From the NCBI RefSeq assembly GCF_001187435.1, contig NZ_LFXA01000002.1, forward strand, positions 992,001 through 1,056,000: a stretch of 64,000 bases of DNA, written 5' to 3'. This document shows positions 33,957 to 42,900 of this stretch, in pieces. Position numbers and translations under genes: made by a program. Under the pieces are notes generated by a model. That model made no database searches. It was given only the letters and a program-made list of their open reading frames with translations, and was not told the origin of the DNA. This DNA is from Streptomyces caatingaensis. Lineage in GTDB: Bacteria > Actinomycetota > Actinomycetes > Streptomycetales > Streptomycetaceae. The first letter of the stretch is position 1. Each line of letters starts with the position of its first letter.

Positions 33957-33974
33957 CCGGCCGGCGCGGGCCGT

Positions 33975-35219
33975 TCACGGGGGCCGCCGGGAGGGGAACA
34001 CTCCCGGCGGCCCCTGCTCCGCGGGCACGGCGCGGCGCCACGTCGTCCGGCACGCCGCGGCGACGGCGCTGCCCGCCGCGCAGCAGCCCGCCGCCAGCAG
34101 GAAGCCGGCGGCCGGGTCCGGGCCCCGGCCCGCCACCGCCCCCGCCGCCGCGGCACCGGCCGACGCCCCCGCCGCGCCGAGGGAGTTGAGCCAGCCGAAC
34201 GCCTCCGTCAGCGCCTCCCGCGGCGCCACCTCGTCCATCACGCGGAACTGCGCCGTGACGGCGGCGTTCAGCAGCAGGCTCGTCGGGACGAGGACCACGG
34301 CCGGCTGCCACAGGCCGCGGCAGGCCGCCAGCGCGGCCCAGCCCGCCGCCAGTCCCGCCAGCAGCCCCGCCAACCGCCGTGCCGCCACGGCTCTTTCGCG
34401 CTGCCCGCCGCGGCACAGGCCGCCGAGCACACCGCCCGCCGCCAGCGCCGCGATCAGCGGGCCCGCGGCGTCGCGCCGCTCCTCGCCGTCCGCGAACGCC
34501 ACCAGCGACACCTCGGCGGCGCTGACGCTGCCCAGCAGCAGGAAGCCGACCGGCAGCACGCCGAGGACCGCCGGGCGGCGCAGCGGCCGCGGACGCGTAC
34601 GGGCTCCGGCGCCGCCCCCGCCCGGCGCCCCGCCGAGGTGCGGGCTCGCGGCCACCGGCAGACAGCCCGCGGCCGTGGCCGCCGCCGCGCAGAACAGCGC
34701 CGGAGGCGGGCCGCCGCACGCGGCCAGAGCGGCCACCAGGGACGGTCCCAGGACGAACACGACGTCCACGACGACGGATTCGTACGCGAACGCCGCGGCC
34801 TTGGCCGCCGGGTCGTCCGCCAGCGTCCTCGACCACAGCGCCCGCATCACCGCCCCGAGCGGCGGCAGCAGCACCCCGCTCGCCGCCGCGAGCGCGACGA
34901 GCGACGGGCGGCTCTGCGTCCGGGCCGACAGCACGCCGACCGCCGTCAGCACCAGCGTCTGGCCCGTGCCCGTCACCAGCAGGACGGCGCGCGGTCCCGC
35001 GCGGTCCGCGGCCCGGCTCCACAGGGGGCCCGAAACGGCGGCCGTCAGCGTGTGCAGGCCGGCGGCCGCGCCGCCCGCCGCGCAGGATCCGGTGTCCCGG
35101 AGCAGGACGAGGACGAACGTGATCCCCAGCATCCCGTTCGGCAGCCGCCCCACCAGCCCGGCCACGGCCAGCCGCCCCGCCCCGGCCCGCCGGAACAACG
35201 CCCCGTATCCACCGCCCAC
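33975..35219 (-). CDS. MFS transporter, 12 spans
   Basis: A 414-residue transporter with strong Ala/Gly/Leu bias. The pattern RLPNGMLGITFVLVLLRDTG in span 1 and GLHTLTAAVSGPLWSRAADR (motif A-like R-A-A-D-R) fit the actinobacterial MFS group annotated as unknown-substrate exporters. Acidic/basic loop ADGEERRDAAGP separates the two halves. GTG 35219 is preceded by GGAGGAGGG. It is divergent from the small lectin gene and its C-terminal codons form a terminator hairpin for the transpeptidase. Confidence 0.78.
   Translation of the reverse strand: MGGGYGALFRRAGAGRLAVAGLVGRLPNGMLGITFVLVLLRDTGSCAAGGAAAGLHTLTAAVSGPLWSRAADRAGPRAVLLVTGTGQTLVLTAVGVLSARTQSRPSLVALAAASGVLLPPLGAVMRALWSRTLADDPAAKAAAFAYESVVVDVVFVLGPSLVAALAACGGPPPALFCAAAATAAGCLPVAASPHLGGAPGGGGAGARTRPRPLRRPAVLGVLPVGFLLLGSVSAAEVSLVAFADGEERRDAAGPLIAALAAGGVLGGLCRGGQRERAVAARRLAGLLAGLAAGWAALAACRGLWQPAVVLVPTSLLLNAAVTAQFRVMDEVAPREALTEAFGWLNSLGAAGASAGAAAAGAVAGRGPDPAAGFLLAAGCCAAGSAVAAACRTTWRRAVPAEQGPPGVFPSRRPP
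33980..34014. terminator. Perfect 14-bp hairpin between convergent genes
   Basis: GGGGCCGCCGGGAG (33980-33993) and CTCCCGGCGGCCCC (34001-34014), 7-nt loop, 23 bp after the transpeptidase stop. The whole hairpin lies within the 3' coding end of the opposite MFS gene. Confidence 0.8.
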
Positions 35220-35411
35220 CCGGCGCCCTCCTCCCCAGGCCTCCTTTCTCCCGCGAAGTCCCTCCCCGCCCCCGCCCTTTCACCGTTTCTCCCGAAAGCG
35301 GTCGGGGGTGGCGACGGGTCGGGTCCGCGGGCGCCGGGGAGAGGGAAGCCGTCGCCGCACCACCGGGTACGATCAGGTGTTCGAATGTACGACCGGCGAA
35401 GGCACCACACC

Positions 35412-35864
35412 ATGGACGGCACCTACCGCATCCGCAACGCCCACAGCGGCCTCCTCCTGGAGGTGGCGGGCGCCCGCACGGGCAGCGGGGCCGACGTCCA
35501 GCAGGGCAGGGAGACCGGTGGCCCGGCGCAGCTCTGGCGCGTCAGCCCCGTGCACCCCGGCAGCGGACTGCACCACGTCGTCAACGTGAACAGCGGCAAG
35601 CGCCTCGACGTGGCCGGCGCGTCCGTCGAGAACGGGGCGAACGTCCAGCAGTGGAAGGCCAACGGCTACGGCGCCCAGGAGTGGCTCGTCGAGCGGCTGG
35701 TGGAGCCGGAGGGAGCCGTGACGCTCGTCGCGCACATCAGCGGGCTGCTGCTGGAGGTGGCGGACGGCTCGGGGGCCGACGGGGCGAACGTCCGCCAGGG
35801 CGAGGACCTCGACAGCCCCGCCCAGTGGTGGTACCTGGAACCGGCGGCGGAGCGGGCGGGGTGA
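35412..35864 (+). CDS. Small ricin-type beta-trefoil lectin-like protein
   Basis: A 150-residue single-domain protein with three internal repeats, each ending in a Q-x-W box: GGPAQLWRV, GYGAQEWLVE and SPAQWWYLE. Each repeat starts with a HSGLLLEVAG- or SGKRLDVAG-like strand and has a GANVQQ turn, the classical trefoil unit of sugar-binding RICIN domains. There is no signal peptide, so it is probably cytoplasmic or released by other means. An in-frame ATG at 35385 would add nine basic residues; neither start has a strong site (GAAGG 10 nt before 35412). Confidence 0.85.
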   Translation: MDGTYRIRNAHSGLLLEVAGARTGSGADVQQGRETGGPAQLWRVSPVHPGSGLHHVVNVNSGKRLDVAGASVENGANVQQWKANGYGAQEWLVERLVEPEGAVTLVAHISGLLLEVADGSGADGANVRQGEDLDSPAQWWYLEPAAERAG

Positions 35865-35882
35865 GCGGGCCCGGGGCGCGGC

Positions 35883-37679
35883 TCATCGGCCGGCCGGCCG
35901 GATGACGCGTTCGCGGTGCCCCTCCTGGACGAGCTGGTGACGGCGGGCGTGCAGCAGGTCGCGGAGGGCGATCACGCCGATGGGACGGCCGGTCGCCGGA
36001 TCGACGACCGGGGCGCTGGTGAGGGCGTGTTCGGCGAAGAGGCAGGCCACGCGCCGGAGGGTGTCGTCGCCGCGGACGGTGAGCCGGCACGGCCGGGCGG
36101 CGTCCGCGGCCGTGAGGGTCCCGCCGCCTGCGCGGGCGGCGCGCAGGGAACGACGGGTGATGATCCCGAGGAGGCCGCCGTCCGGGCGCAGGACGGGGAT
36201 CAGCCGCTGCGGCCGGTCCGGTGACCGCAGCCGCTCCGCGCAGGCGGCGGCCAGGGCGCCGTCGAGGGGATCGTCCGCGCCGACGGTCGACGGCGCGGCG
36301 TCCATGGCCTCGCGGACGAAGAACGCCTCCAGCGGGTCGGTCGCGTACTCCCGCGTGAGGTGCAGCCCGCGCCGGGCGATCTTCTCGGTGAGCAGGGAGC
36401 GCTTGAGCACGAGCACCGAGAGCGCGTAGGCGGAGGTGGCGGAGATCAGGAGCGCCGGCCCGGTGTCCCAGGCGTGGGTGAGTTCGAGGGTGAACACGAC
36501 CCCGGTCAGGGGCGAGCGCAGCACCCCGCCGACGACCGCCGCCAGCCCGAGCATGGCCCAGAAGCCGGGTACGACGGACGGGAAGAGCATGCCCTCCCAG
36601 GCCCCGAGCGCCCCGCCGATCATGAGGACGGGCGCCAGCACGCCGCCCGAGGTGCCGGAGCCCAACGACAGGGCCCAGATGAGGGACTTGACGACGAGCA
36701 CGCCGACGATGAGGGAGACGGTCGCGCGCCCGGCGAGCAGCTGCTGGACGACGTCGTAGCCGACGCCGAGGGCGCGCGGTTCGACGAGGCCGCCGCAGCC
36801 GATGACCAGGCCGCCGAGGGCGGGCCACCACATCCAGTGGAACGGCAGCCGGGCGAAGGCGTCCTCGGCGCGGTAGACCATCCACGTCGTGACGACGGCG
36901 AGGGCCCCGCCCGTCAACCCGCAGAGGACGGCGAGGAGTTCGACCAGCGGTGTGAGGTGGACGGCCGCCGCGTCCACGGGGAAGACCGGGCCGCCGCCCA
37001 GCAGCGGAACCCGGAGCGCGGTGGCCACGGCGACGGAGGCGACGACGGGGACGAGGCTGCGCGGGCGCCACTCGAACAGCAGGAGTTCGACGGCGAGGAG
37101 GACGGACGCCATCGGCGCGTCGAACGTGGCGGCCATCCCGGCCGCCGACCCGGCCACGAGCAGCGTCCTGCGCTCGGCGGCCGTGAGGCGCAGCGACTGC
37201 CCGAAGAGCGAACCGATCGCCCCGCCCGTCATGATGACCGGCCCCTCGGCGCCGAACGGGCCGCCGGTGCCGATGCTGATCGCCGCGGAGAGCGGTTTGA
37301 GGAGCGCGAGGCGGGGGGCCACGACGCCGCCCCTGGTCAGGATGGCCTCGATGGCCTCGGGCATGCCGTGCCCGCGTATCTTCTCCGAGCCGTGGCGGGC
37401 CAGCAGGCCGACGGCCAGTCCGCCGAGCACGGGGGCGCCGAGAACCAGCCACCAGGCGGGGTGGACGCGGCCGGGGTCCACCAGCTCCGTGCCGAGGCGC
37501 TGCCGGAACACCAGGTTGCCGATCAGTCCGATCAGCCGGAGGAGGAACCAGGAGGCCACGGCCCCGGCGGCGCCCACGGGCAGGGCCCAGGCGACGACGA
37601 GGAGGGCGCGGGGGCGGGTGGTGAAGTCCCCCAGGCCGGTGGTCGCGGGGGACGGGGGAGCGGGGTGATGGCCGGACAT
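35883..37679 (-). CDS. ClC-type chloride/proton antiporter with C-terminal CBS pair
   Basis: A 598-residue membrane protein with the ClC core and two CBS domains (~470-590). Signature loops: GHGMPEAIEAIL (usual GSGIPE; central Ser replaced by His), FGAEGPVIMTGG (usual GK/REGP; gating Glu kept, basic residue replaced by Ala) and GSGTSGGVLAPVL. The CBS part contains VREAMDAAP, GIITRRSLR and APVVDPATGRPIGVIALRDLL. It would exchange chloride for protons across the cytoplasmic membrane, perhaps gated by nucleotides. ATG 37679 is favoured over GTG 37706; neither has a clear site. Convergent with the lectin gene. Confidence 0.9.
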   Translation of the reverse strand: MSGHHPAPPSPATTGLGDFTTRPRALLVVAWALPVGAAGAVASWFLLRLIGLIGNLVFRQRLGTELVDPGRVHPAWWLVLGAPVLGGLAVGLLARHGSEKIRGHGMPEAIEAILTRGGVVAPRLALLKPLSAAISIGTGGPFGAEGPVIMTGGAIGSLFGQSLRLTAAERRTLLVAGSAAGMAATFDAPMASVLLAVELLLFEWRPRSLVPVVASVAVATALRVPLLGGGPVFPVDAAAVHLTPLVELLAVLCGLTGGALAVVTTWMVYRAEDAFARLPFHWMWWPALGGLVIGCGGLVEPRALGVGYDVVQQLLAGRATVSLIVGVLVVKSLIWALSLGSGTSGGVLAPVLMIGGALGAWEGMLFPSVVPGFWAMLGLAAVVGGVLRSPLTGVVFTLELTHAWDTGPALLISATSAYALSVLVLKRSLLTEKIARRGLHLTREYATDPLEAFFVREAMDAAPSTVGADDPLDGALAAACAERLRSPDRPQRLIPVLRPDGGLLGIITRRSLRAARAGGGTLTAADAARPCRLTVRGDDTLRRVACLFAEHALTSAPVVDPATGRPIGVIALRDLLHARRHQLVQEGHRERVIRPAGR

Positions 37680-37803
37680 ACCGTCATACTGTCGGGTCGG
37701 TATCACGACCGAAGTATTGCGCCCGGCAACGGTTTACCGGCCGAAAACCTCGACATTGTTGGCCTTTGGGGGCGATGAGACACCCGTGGGTGACGAACTC
37801 CCC

Positions 37804-38034
37804 TCACCCTGCCGCCTGTTCACCGAACCCCGCCACCAACGCGTCCACCGCGAACGCGAACCGCTCCCCGTCGTCCGTCCCCGCCCCGCTCCGCGCCGCC
37901 TCCGTCACCAGCGGATGCCGCCGGGCGTCCAGCGTACGCAGCCAGGCCGCCGAGCCCGTGCTCCATCGCGTCCAGCGTCGCGGGCGTGACGGCGGGCCGG
38001 GAGGCCGCCAGCGGCTGTACGCCGGGGTGGCGCA
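37804..38034 (-). pseudogene. TetR-family regulator remnant (C-terminal half, broken)
   Basis: The minus strand reads LLRHPGVQPLAASRPAVTPA and LDAMEHGLGGLA in one frame, then TLDARRHPLVTEAARS, DDGERFAFAVDALVAGFGEQ and a TGA at 37804-37806 in another frame. Both are typical of the C-terminal ligand domain of TetR regulators, but a frame change and an internal loss lie between them (~37950). The DNA-binding half, which should be to the right, is missing; the sequence there belongs to an NTF2-like gene on the other strand. Confidence 0.65.
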
Positions 38035-38210
38035 GCAGCGTCGTGAACAAGATCGGTTTCGGTGAACCGGACGAGCCGGGCGCCGCCTTCGAGGTGGAAC
38101 AGATCTGGTTCTTCACCGTGGCGGACGGGCGGATTTCCGAGATTCGCGCCGTCAGTGACCGTCTCGGAATGTTCCTCCAGCTGGGGTGGGACTGGCCGGT
38201 GGCCGGATGA
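38035..38210 (+). pseudogene. NTF2/SnoaL-like protein remnant (C-terminal part)
   Basis: About 58 codons read IGFGEPDEPGAAFEVEQIWF, FTVADGRISEIRAVSDRLGM and FLQLGWDWPVAG before the TGA at 38208-38210. This is the C-terminal beta-sheet of a SnoaL/NTF2-like ester-cyclase fold (last strand FxVxDGRIxEIRxVxDxLGMxxQLG). No N-terminal half exists: upstream bases are the antisense of the TetR fragment. Its abrupt start marks a deletion junction near 38035. Confidence 0.65.
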
Positions 38211-38399
38211 CATGGGCGGATAAGGAATCCGAATTCGGCTGAAGGAAATGCCTATGCGCCGCGCCGGGCCGTGAACCCGGCCACTTCACAGGGGCTTTAC
38301 CCGGATTTGGTGTCCCCGGCGGGGAATGCCCGCGCACTGTGGGCGGGCGGGAAAGGAACCGCGAATTCCGGACACCGGCTGAAAGGTCAAGGTGCAATC

Positions 38400-39179
38400 A
38401 TGGCGAACATCCGGATGAGAAAGGGCGGGCGCGCCCTGCTGGTGGGTGCGGCCGCGGCCGTGGCGGTGGGTGCGGCGGCTCTGCCCGCTTCCGCGGCCGA
38501 CGAGCCGACCATCAAGGAGTTGATGGCCGACTGCGCCAGCGGCGTCGGCAAATGCACGTTCAACGACCCGCAGGTCGACAAGGCGTACCTGGGCAATTTC
38601 CACCAGGTGTCGGACACGCTCTACAACTGCAGCACGTCGGACGCCACCCAGGGCCTGAACTGGTCCGACAAGATCGGATCCAGCGACACCGCGGAAGTCT
38701 CCATCACCTCCGGCGGAAAGATCGCCGGAATCGTCGACCTCAGCGTCACCGCCAAGTACGGTCACACCTGGTCGACCGAGCACTCCGAGGGCGGCAGCAT
38801 GGGAATGACCGTCAAGCCCGGGGAGGTCGGCTGGATCTCCCGCGCCCAGGTGATGCGCCAGGTTTCCGGCACCTGGCAGACCCACTACGACGACCCGCAC
38901 TGGGGCCACTACTACTGGTACTGGCAGGACACCATCACCAGCCCGGCGCCCAACGACACCGACGGTGTGAAGAACGTGGTCGTCGTCAAGACCCGGCCCA
39001 TGACCGACGCGGAGAAGGCGTCCTGCGCGGCGCACAACGCCAAGACGTTCGTCTCCAAGACCAAGGTCGAGGTGCCGAAGGCCGACAACGCACCCCGCAA
39101 GGGAACGCCGGGCAAGCCCACCCCGGGCGACGACGGCAAGCCCCCGGCCCGGGAGGAGAAGACCGACCCGAAGAAGTGA
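38400..39179 (+). CDS. Secreted protein, possible aerolysin/ETX-MTX2-like fold
   Basis: A 259-residue exported protein. Signal peptide (RALLVGAAAAVAVGAAALPASAA) then a mature part with two early Cys (ADCASGVGKC), a later Cys (YNCST), and long runs of alternating Ser/Thr and hydrophobics (TAEVSITSGGKIAGIVDLSV, GHTWSTEHSEGGSMGMTV) followed by KPGEVGWISRAQVMRQVSG and an aromatic HYYWYWQDT. This rhythm is like the insertion-loop and shoulder of aerolysin/ETX-MTX2 pore formers; no search was run. The C-terminus is a Pro/Lys/Glu-rich tail. AAGGTG precedes the ATG at 38400. Confidence 0.6.
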   Translation: MANIRMRKGGRALLVGAAAAVAVGAAALPASAADEPTIKELMADCASGVGKCTFNDPQVDKAYLGNFHQVSDTLYNCSTSDATQGLNWSDKIGSSDTAEVSITSGGKIAGIVDLSVTAKYGHTWSTEHSEGGSMGMTVKPGEVGWISRAQVMRQVSGTWQTHYDDPHWGHYYWYWQDTITSPAPNDTDGVKNVVVVKTRPMTDAEKASCAAHNAKTFVSKTKVEVPKADNAPRKGTPGKPTPGDDGKPPAREEKTDPKK

Positions 39180-39184
39180 CGGGC

Positions 39185-39230
39185 GAGCGCGCCCGTGCCG
39201 TCAGCGCTCCGCCACGGCACGGGCGCGCTC
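39185..39230. terminator. Perfect 17-bp inverted repeat between convergent genes
   Basis: GAGCGCGCCCGTGCCGT (39185-39201) and ACGGCACGGGCGCGCTC (39214-39230), 12-nt loop. The right arm encodes the last residues (ERARAVAER) of the flavin-reductase-like protein. Strongest hairpin in the window. Confidence 0.85.
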
Positions 39231-39878
39231 GATGTCCGGCCCCCGGTAGAGGCGTTCGGGAATGCTCGCCAGCGTCGAGGGGTGCACCCGCGGCCCCAGC
39301 CCGTAGAAGTGCTGGAAGCTCATGATCAACGGACGCCAGGCGTCCGGGTCGATGCGGTCGGAGGTCCCCGCCATCCGTATCTCCTCGTGCACGTGCACCC
39401 GTTGCACCCGCACCTCCAGCGCCACGACCGAACCGCGCTGCCGCTCGTCGTCCTCGCCGACCGGATGCACGGCCTCCAGCACCGCCTCCATCGCCACCGG
39501 GCACTCGGCCACCCGCGGCGGCGCCACCGTCTCCGAATCCACCGGAGTGAGCCCCGCCCGCCCGAACTTGTCCGGCTCGTACCGGTATCCACGCTCCCTC
39601 TTCCGCTCCGGCACCGGATCCGTGCCCGTCGTCAGCGCCAACCGGTCCACGGCCGGTGCCAGCACGTCCGACGGCAGGTTGAGCACGCACTCCCTCTCGC
39701 GCATCAGGTTCCGCGCCGTCTGCGAACGCGCGGCGAGGCCGAGCACACCGCGCCAACCCAGCCAGAACGCGGACGACATGGGGGCGAGGTTGGGCGTCCC
39801 GTCCTCGTTGCGGGTGGAGACGAGCACCACCGGGGTGCCGAAGTAGAGGATGCCGGGTTCGATGCGCGTGTGAGTCAT
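39201..39878 (-). CDS. Flavin reductase-like (split-barrel FMN-binding) protein
   Basis: A 225-residue protein (from ATG 39878). The split-barrel flavin-binding pattern is clear: ILYFGTPVVLVSTRNEDGTP, NLAPMSSAFWLGW, ARSQTARNLMRERECVLNLP and FGRAGLTPVDSETV, then HPVGEDDERQRGSVVALEV. It binds FMN and probably reduces it or uses it in a redox reaction; annotation of the exact substrate is not possible. A GTG at 39911 is in frame; neither start has a strong site. Its last codons form the terminator hairpin. Neighbour upstream is the STAND operon on the same strand, 56 bp from its stop... transcription may continue from there. Confidence 0.75.
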   Translation of the reverse strand: MTHTRIEPGILYFGTPVVLVSTRNEDGTPNLAPMSSAFWLGWRGVLGLAARSQTARNLMRERECVLNLPSDVLAPAVDRLALTTGTDPVPERKRERGYRYEPDKFGRAGLTPVDSETVAPPRVAECPVAMEAVLEAVHPVGEDDERQRGSVVALEVRVQRVHVHEEIRMAGTSDRIDPDAWRPLIMSFQHFYGLGPRVHPSTLASIPERLYRGPDIERARAVAER

Positions 39879-39967
39879 GGTGTTCGTGGTCACCGGGCCA
39901 GCCTGATCCACGCCGACCGGGACGACCGGCGGTCATCGGACGTCGTGGTGGGAGCGCGCGAAGCGCG

Positions 39968-42900
39968 TCATGAACAGGGCTCTTGGCGTGGCAGGCCCGG
40001 CGCGTACTTCTTCCACTGCTCGGTGGTGAGGGAGTTCCCGGTGTACGAGCAGAGGAGGTCGGCCACGTCGGAAGGGCTGGTGTCGAAGGAGAACACCGCG
40101 TTTCCGTCCGCCACGAGGAGCGTGCGGTCCTGCGGCAACGCGACCGCTGTGTAGAGACCTGGTCGCGGGATGGTCGCGCTGAGCACCGGCGCGGTCCGGT
40201 CGCTGATGTCCCAGAGCTGAATGCTGCTGCTCTGCGAAAAACTGAGGTTCCAGACGGCCATGCGCCGACCGTGCTCGTCGATGGTGAGGTCTTCGACGTC
40301 CTGGAGCGTGCGCATGGCGACGGGCGGGGCCGGATGGGCGGGATCGGTGATGTCCCACAGCGAGACGGTGTTGTCGCCGGTGCCGGTGGCGATCAGGCGG
40401 CGGCCGTCGTCGCTCATGCCCAGGTGATCACCATAGGTGCCCGGCAGGGTGACCGACGACAGCACCTTGCCGGCAACGGCGTGCAGGAGGTGCAGGGTCC
40501 GGCCGTCGTGGAAGGGGGCCGGTGCGGGGGTCGCGACGACAACGGCGTCGCGGGCGGAGACCACGATCCCCTGCATGGCTCCGGAGAGCGCCGTGGTCCC
40601 ACCGCGGACCGGGTGTGCGGGATTGCTGATGTCCCACCATTCGATGGCGGACGCCGCGACGATCATGGCTGTCCCGCCGCTCTGGAGGGCCACACCGAAG
40701 CCCGCCCTCCGGTCCGGCAGGGGGACGGAACCGCTCTCGGCCGCTTCGCCGGACTCGGAGACGTGCCACAGGTGCATCCTGCGATCGGCCCCCTGGACGG
40801 AGACCAGGTCGCCGGAGTGGGTCGCGGCCACTCCCGTGCCGGTGATCAGGTCGGCTCCCAGCACCTGGCGCCCGATGATGAACGAGGCGGTGCCCAGCGA
40901 GGCGACCTGCACGGGACGGCGGGGATCACGAAGACTCCACACCTGCACCGACCCGTTGTGCGCGACGCTCAGCAGGAGCGACGGGCGGAGGAACATGACG
41001 TCCTGCACGGTGTCGGGCAGGGTGACCGTGGCCACGCGTACGGGTCCGGCGGGCGCGGAGCGGTCCCAGACGCCGAGAGGGGAAGGGCGGGGCCCCTTGG
41101 ACGTGGTGTCCGCGGTGGTCACAGGTGCCGCCATGAGACGCCCGTCGGGGCTGAACGCCCATGCCTTGAAGGTGCTGTGCACCTCCGCGTCGTCGGCCTC
41201 CGGCACCGGCGAGCGCCACAGGCGGACCATGCCGTCGGAGCCGCCGCTCAGCAGGGCACCGCCGGTCGTGGGTGCGAGGGCCACGGTGGAGTAGCCGGTC
41301 CGGGCGCATGCGGGAGAGGCCGTGAGTTTCGGGCCGGAGGGGACGCTCAGCAGGCACAGTTCACTGTTGCTGTCGCGGGTGCTCACCCCGCTCACCGCGA
41401 GCTTGCGGCCGTCCGCGCTGAAGGCCGTCGCCATCAAGTTCGTTCTTGTGCCGGCGCTCTCCACCTTGATGACCCGGGGCTTAGAAGGGTTGCTGGTGTT
41501 CCAGAGGCCGATGTCGGTGTGCTTGACGGCCGAGAGCATGGTGCCGTCGTGACTGAAGGCGATCGCGGAGTATCCGGTGTCGATCACGGCGGCTCTCGTC
41601 GGGGCGGACGGTGTGGACAGGTTCCAGAGCTGCGTCCTGCCGTTCAGGATCGTGGCGGCGAGTGTGTTGCCGCGCGGGGAGAAGGCGACCGCGGCGAGCC
41701 CGTCCGACGACGTCGGGTTCTGAAGCCGCGTCACCAGGCGTGGAGTTGCCGGGGACTCGGTCGACCACACCAGCACCGGACCCTGTTGGGTCGCGGCGGC
41801 CAGCAAGGTGCCGTCCGAGTTGAAGGCCATCGATCCGATCTGGAAGCGTTTGCGGGAGGAGTCAACGGGCCAGGGCAGGCGCCCCGCGACAGTGGGATGC
41901 CGTGGGGTGGTCAGGTCCCACAGGCACACGCCCGGCGGCCCGCCTTGGCAGTCGCTCGCCAGCAGCCGCCTGCCGCGCGGCCCGAGAGCGATCCCCGTCG
42001 GGGCCGTGCGGAGCGTGGCCCGCAGGACAGGGGCGAGCGGTGTGGTGAGGTCCCAGATCCGCAGCTGCCCGTCCCGGTCGACGGCGGCGGCCAAGGGGCC
42101 GTCGGGCTGGGCCGCGACCCGCAGCACCCCCTGGCCGGTCGCGCCGACGACGCTGTCCAGCGGCGTCCGGAGCGCGGTGTACAGCTCGGCGGCCGTCTCC
42201 GGCGTGCGCGCCGACCGGTGGGCCGCCACCGCCAGCTGGGCCGCGATCCCCGGGTCGGCGGCCCGCGCCGCCTCCGCCTCCGCGACCAGCCGCGACGCCC
42301 GCACCACCGCCGCCTTGTCCGCCGCATCCTCCCGCAGCCGCACCGCGAGCACACCCACCCCGGTGGCCAGCAGCGCCAGGACGCAGATGACGGCGAGGAC
42401 CGCCCGCCGCCGCAGGGTGCGGCGGCGGCGCTGGGCGCGTCCCCGTTCCAGGTAGGCGCGTTCGGCGGCGCTCAGGTCGGCGGCGCGGTCGCGCAGCCAC
42501 GGGCGGGCGGCGGTGAGGGCGGCGGCCGTCGGGAGCAGGTCGGTGGCGCGTCCGCCGCGTTCCCAGTGGTCCATGTCGTGGCGGAGGGACTCGCGCCAGA
42601 CGAGGAAGGCGCGGTCCTCGTCCGTCCAGTCCCGCAGCCGGCCCCATCCGGTGATCAGGGCCTCGTGGGCGAGCTCCACGGTCTCGTGGCCCTCCGGGCC
42701 GCGGTCGGTGACCAGCAGCCGGGTGCGGGCGAGTTCCCGGGCGATCCGCCACTGGCCCGCGTCCAGTTCGAGGCGGGGGACGGTCCGGCGGGTCGCCGCC
42801 GCAGAACCCAGGGGCACGCGGACGAGCCGGGTGAACAGCCGGCGGGCCGCGGCCTCGTCCTCGGGCGGCACGTACTCGCCCCAGACCCGGTCGGCGTGGC

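Noticed and set aside
32632..38229. Shared 11-mer GATAAGGAATC at 32632-32642 and 38219-38229, both upstream of genes for exported proteins
   Set aside because: With only two copies in 64 kb and different distances to the starts, chance sharing is likely; no dyad shared between the two.
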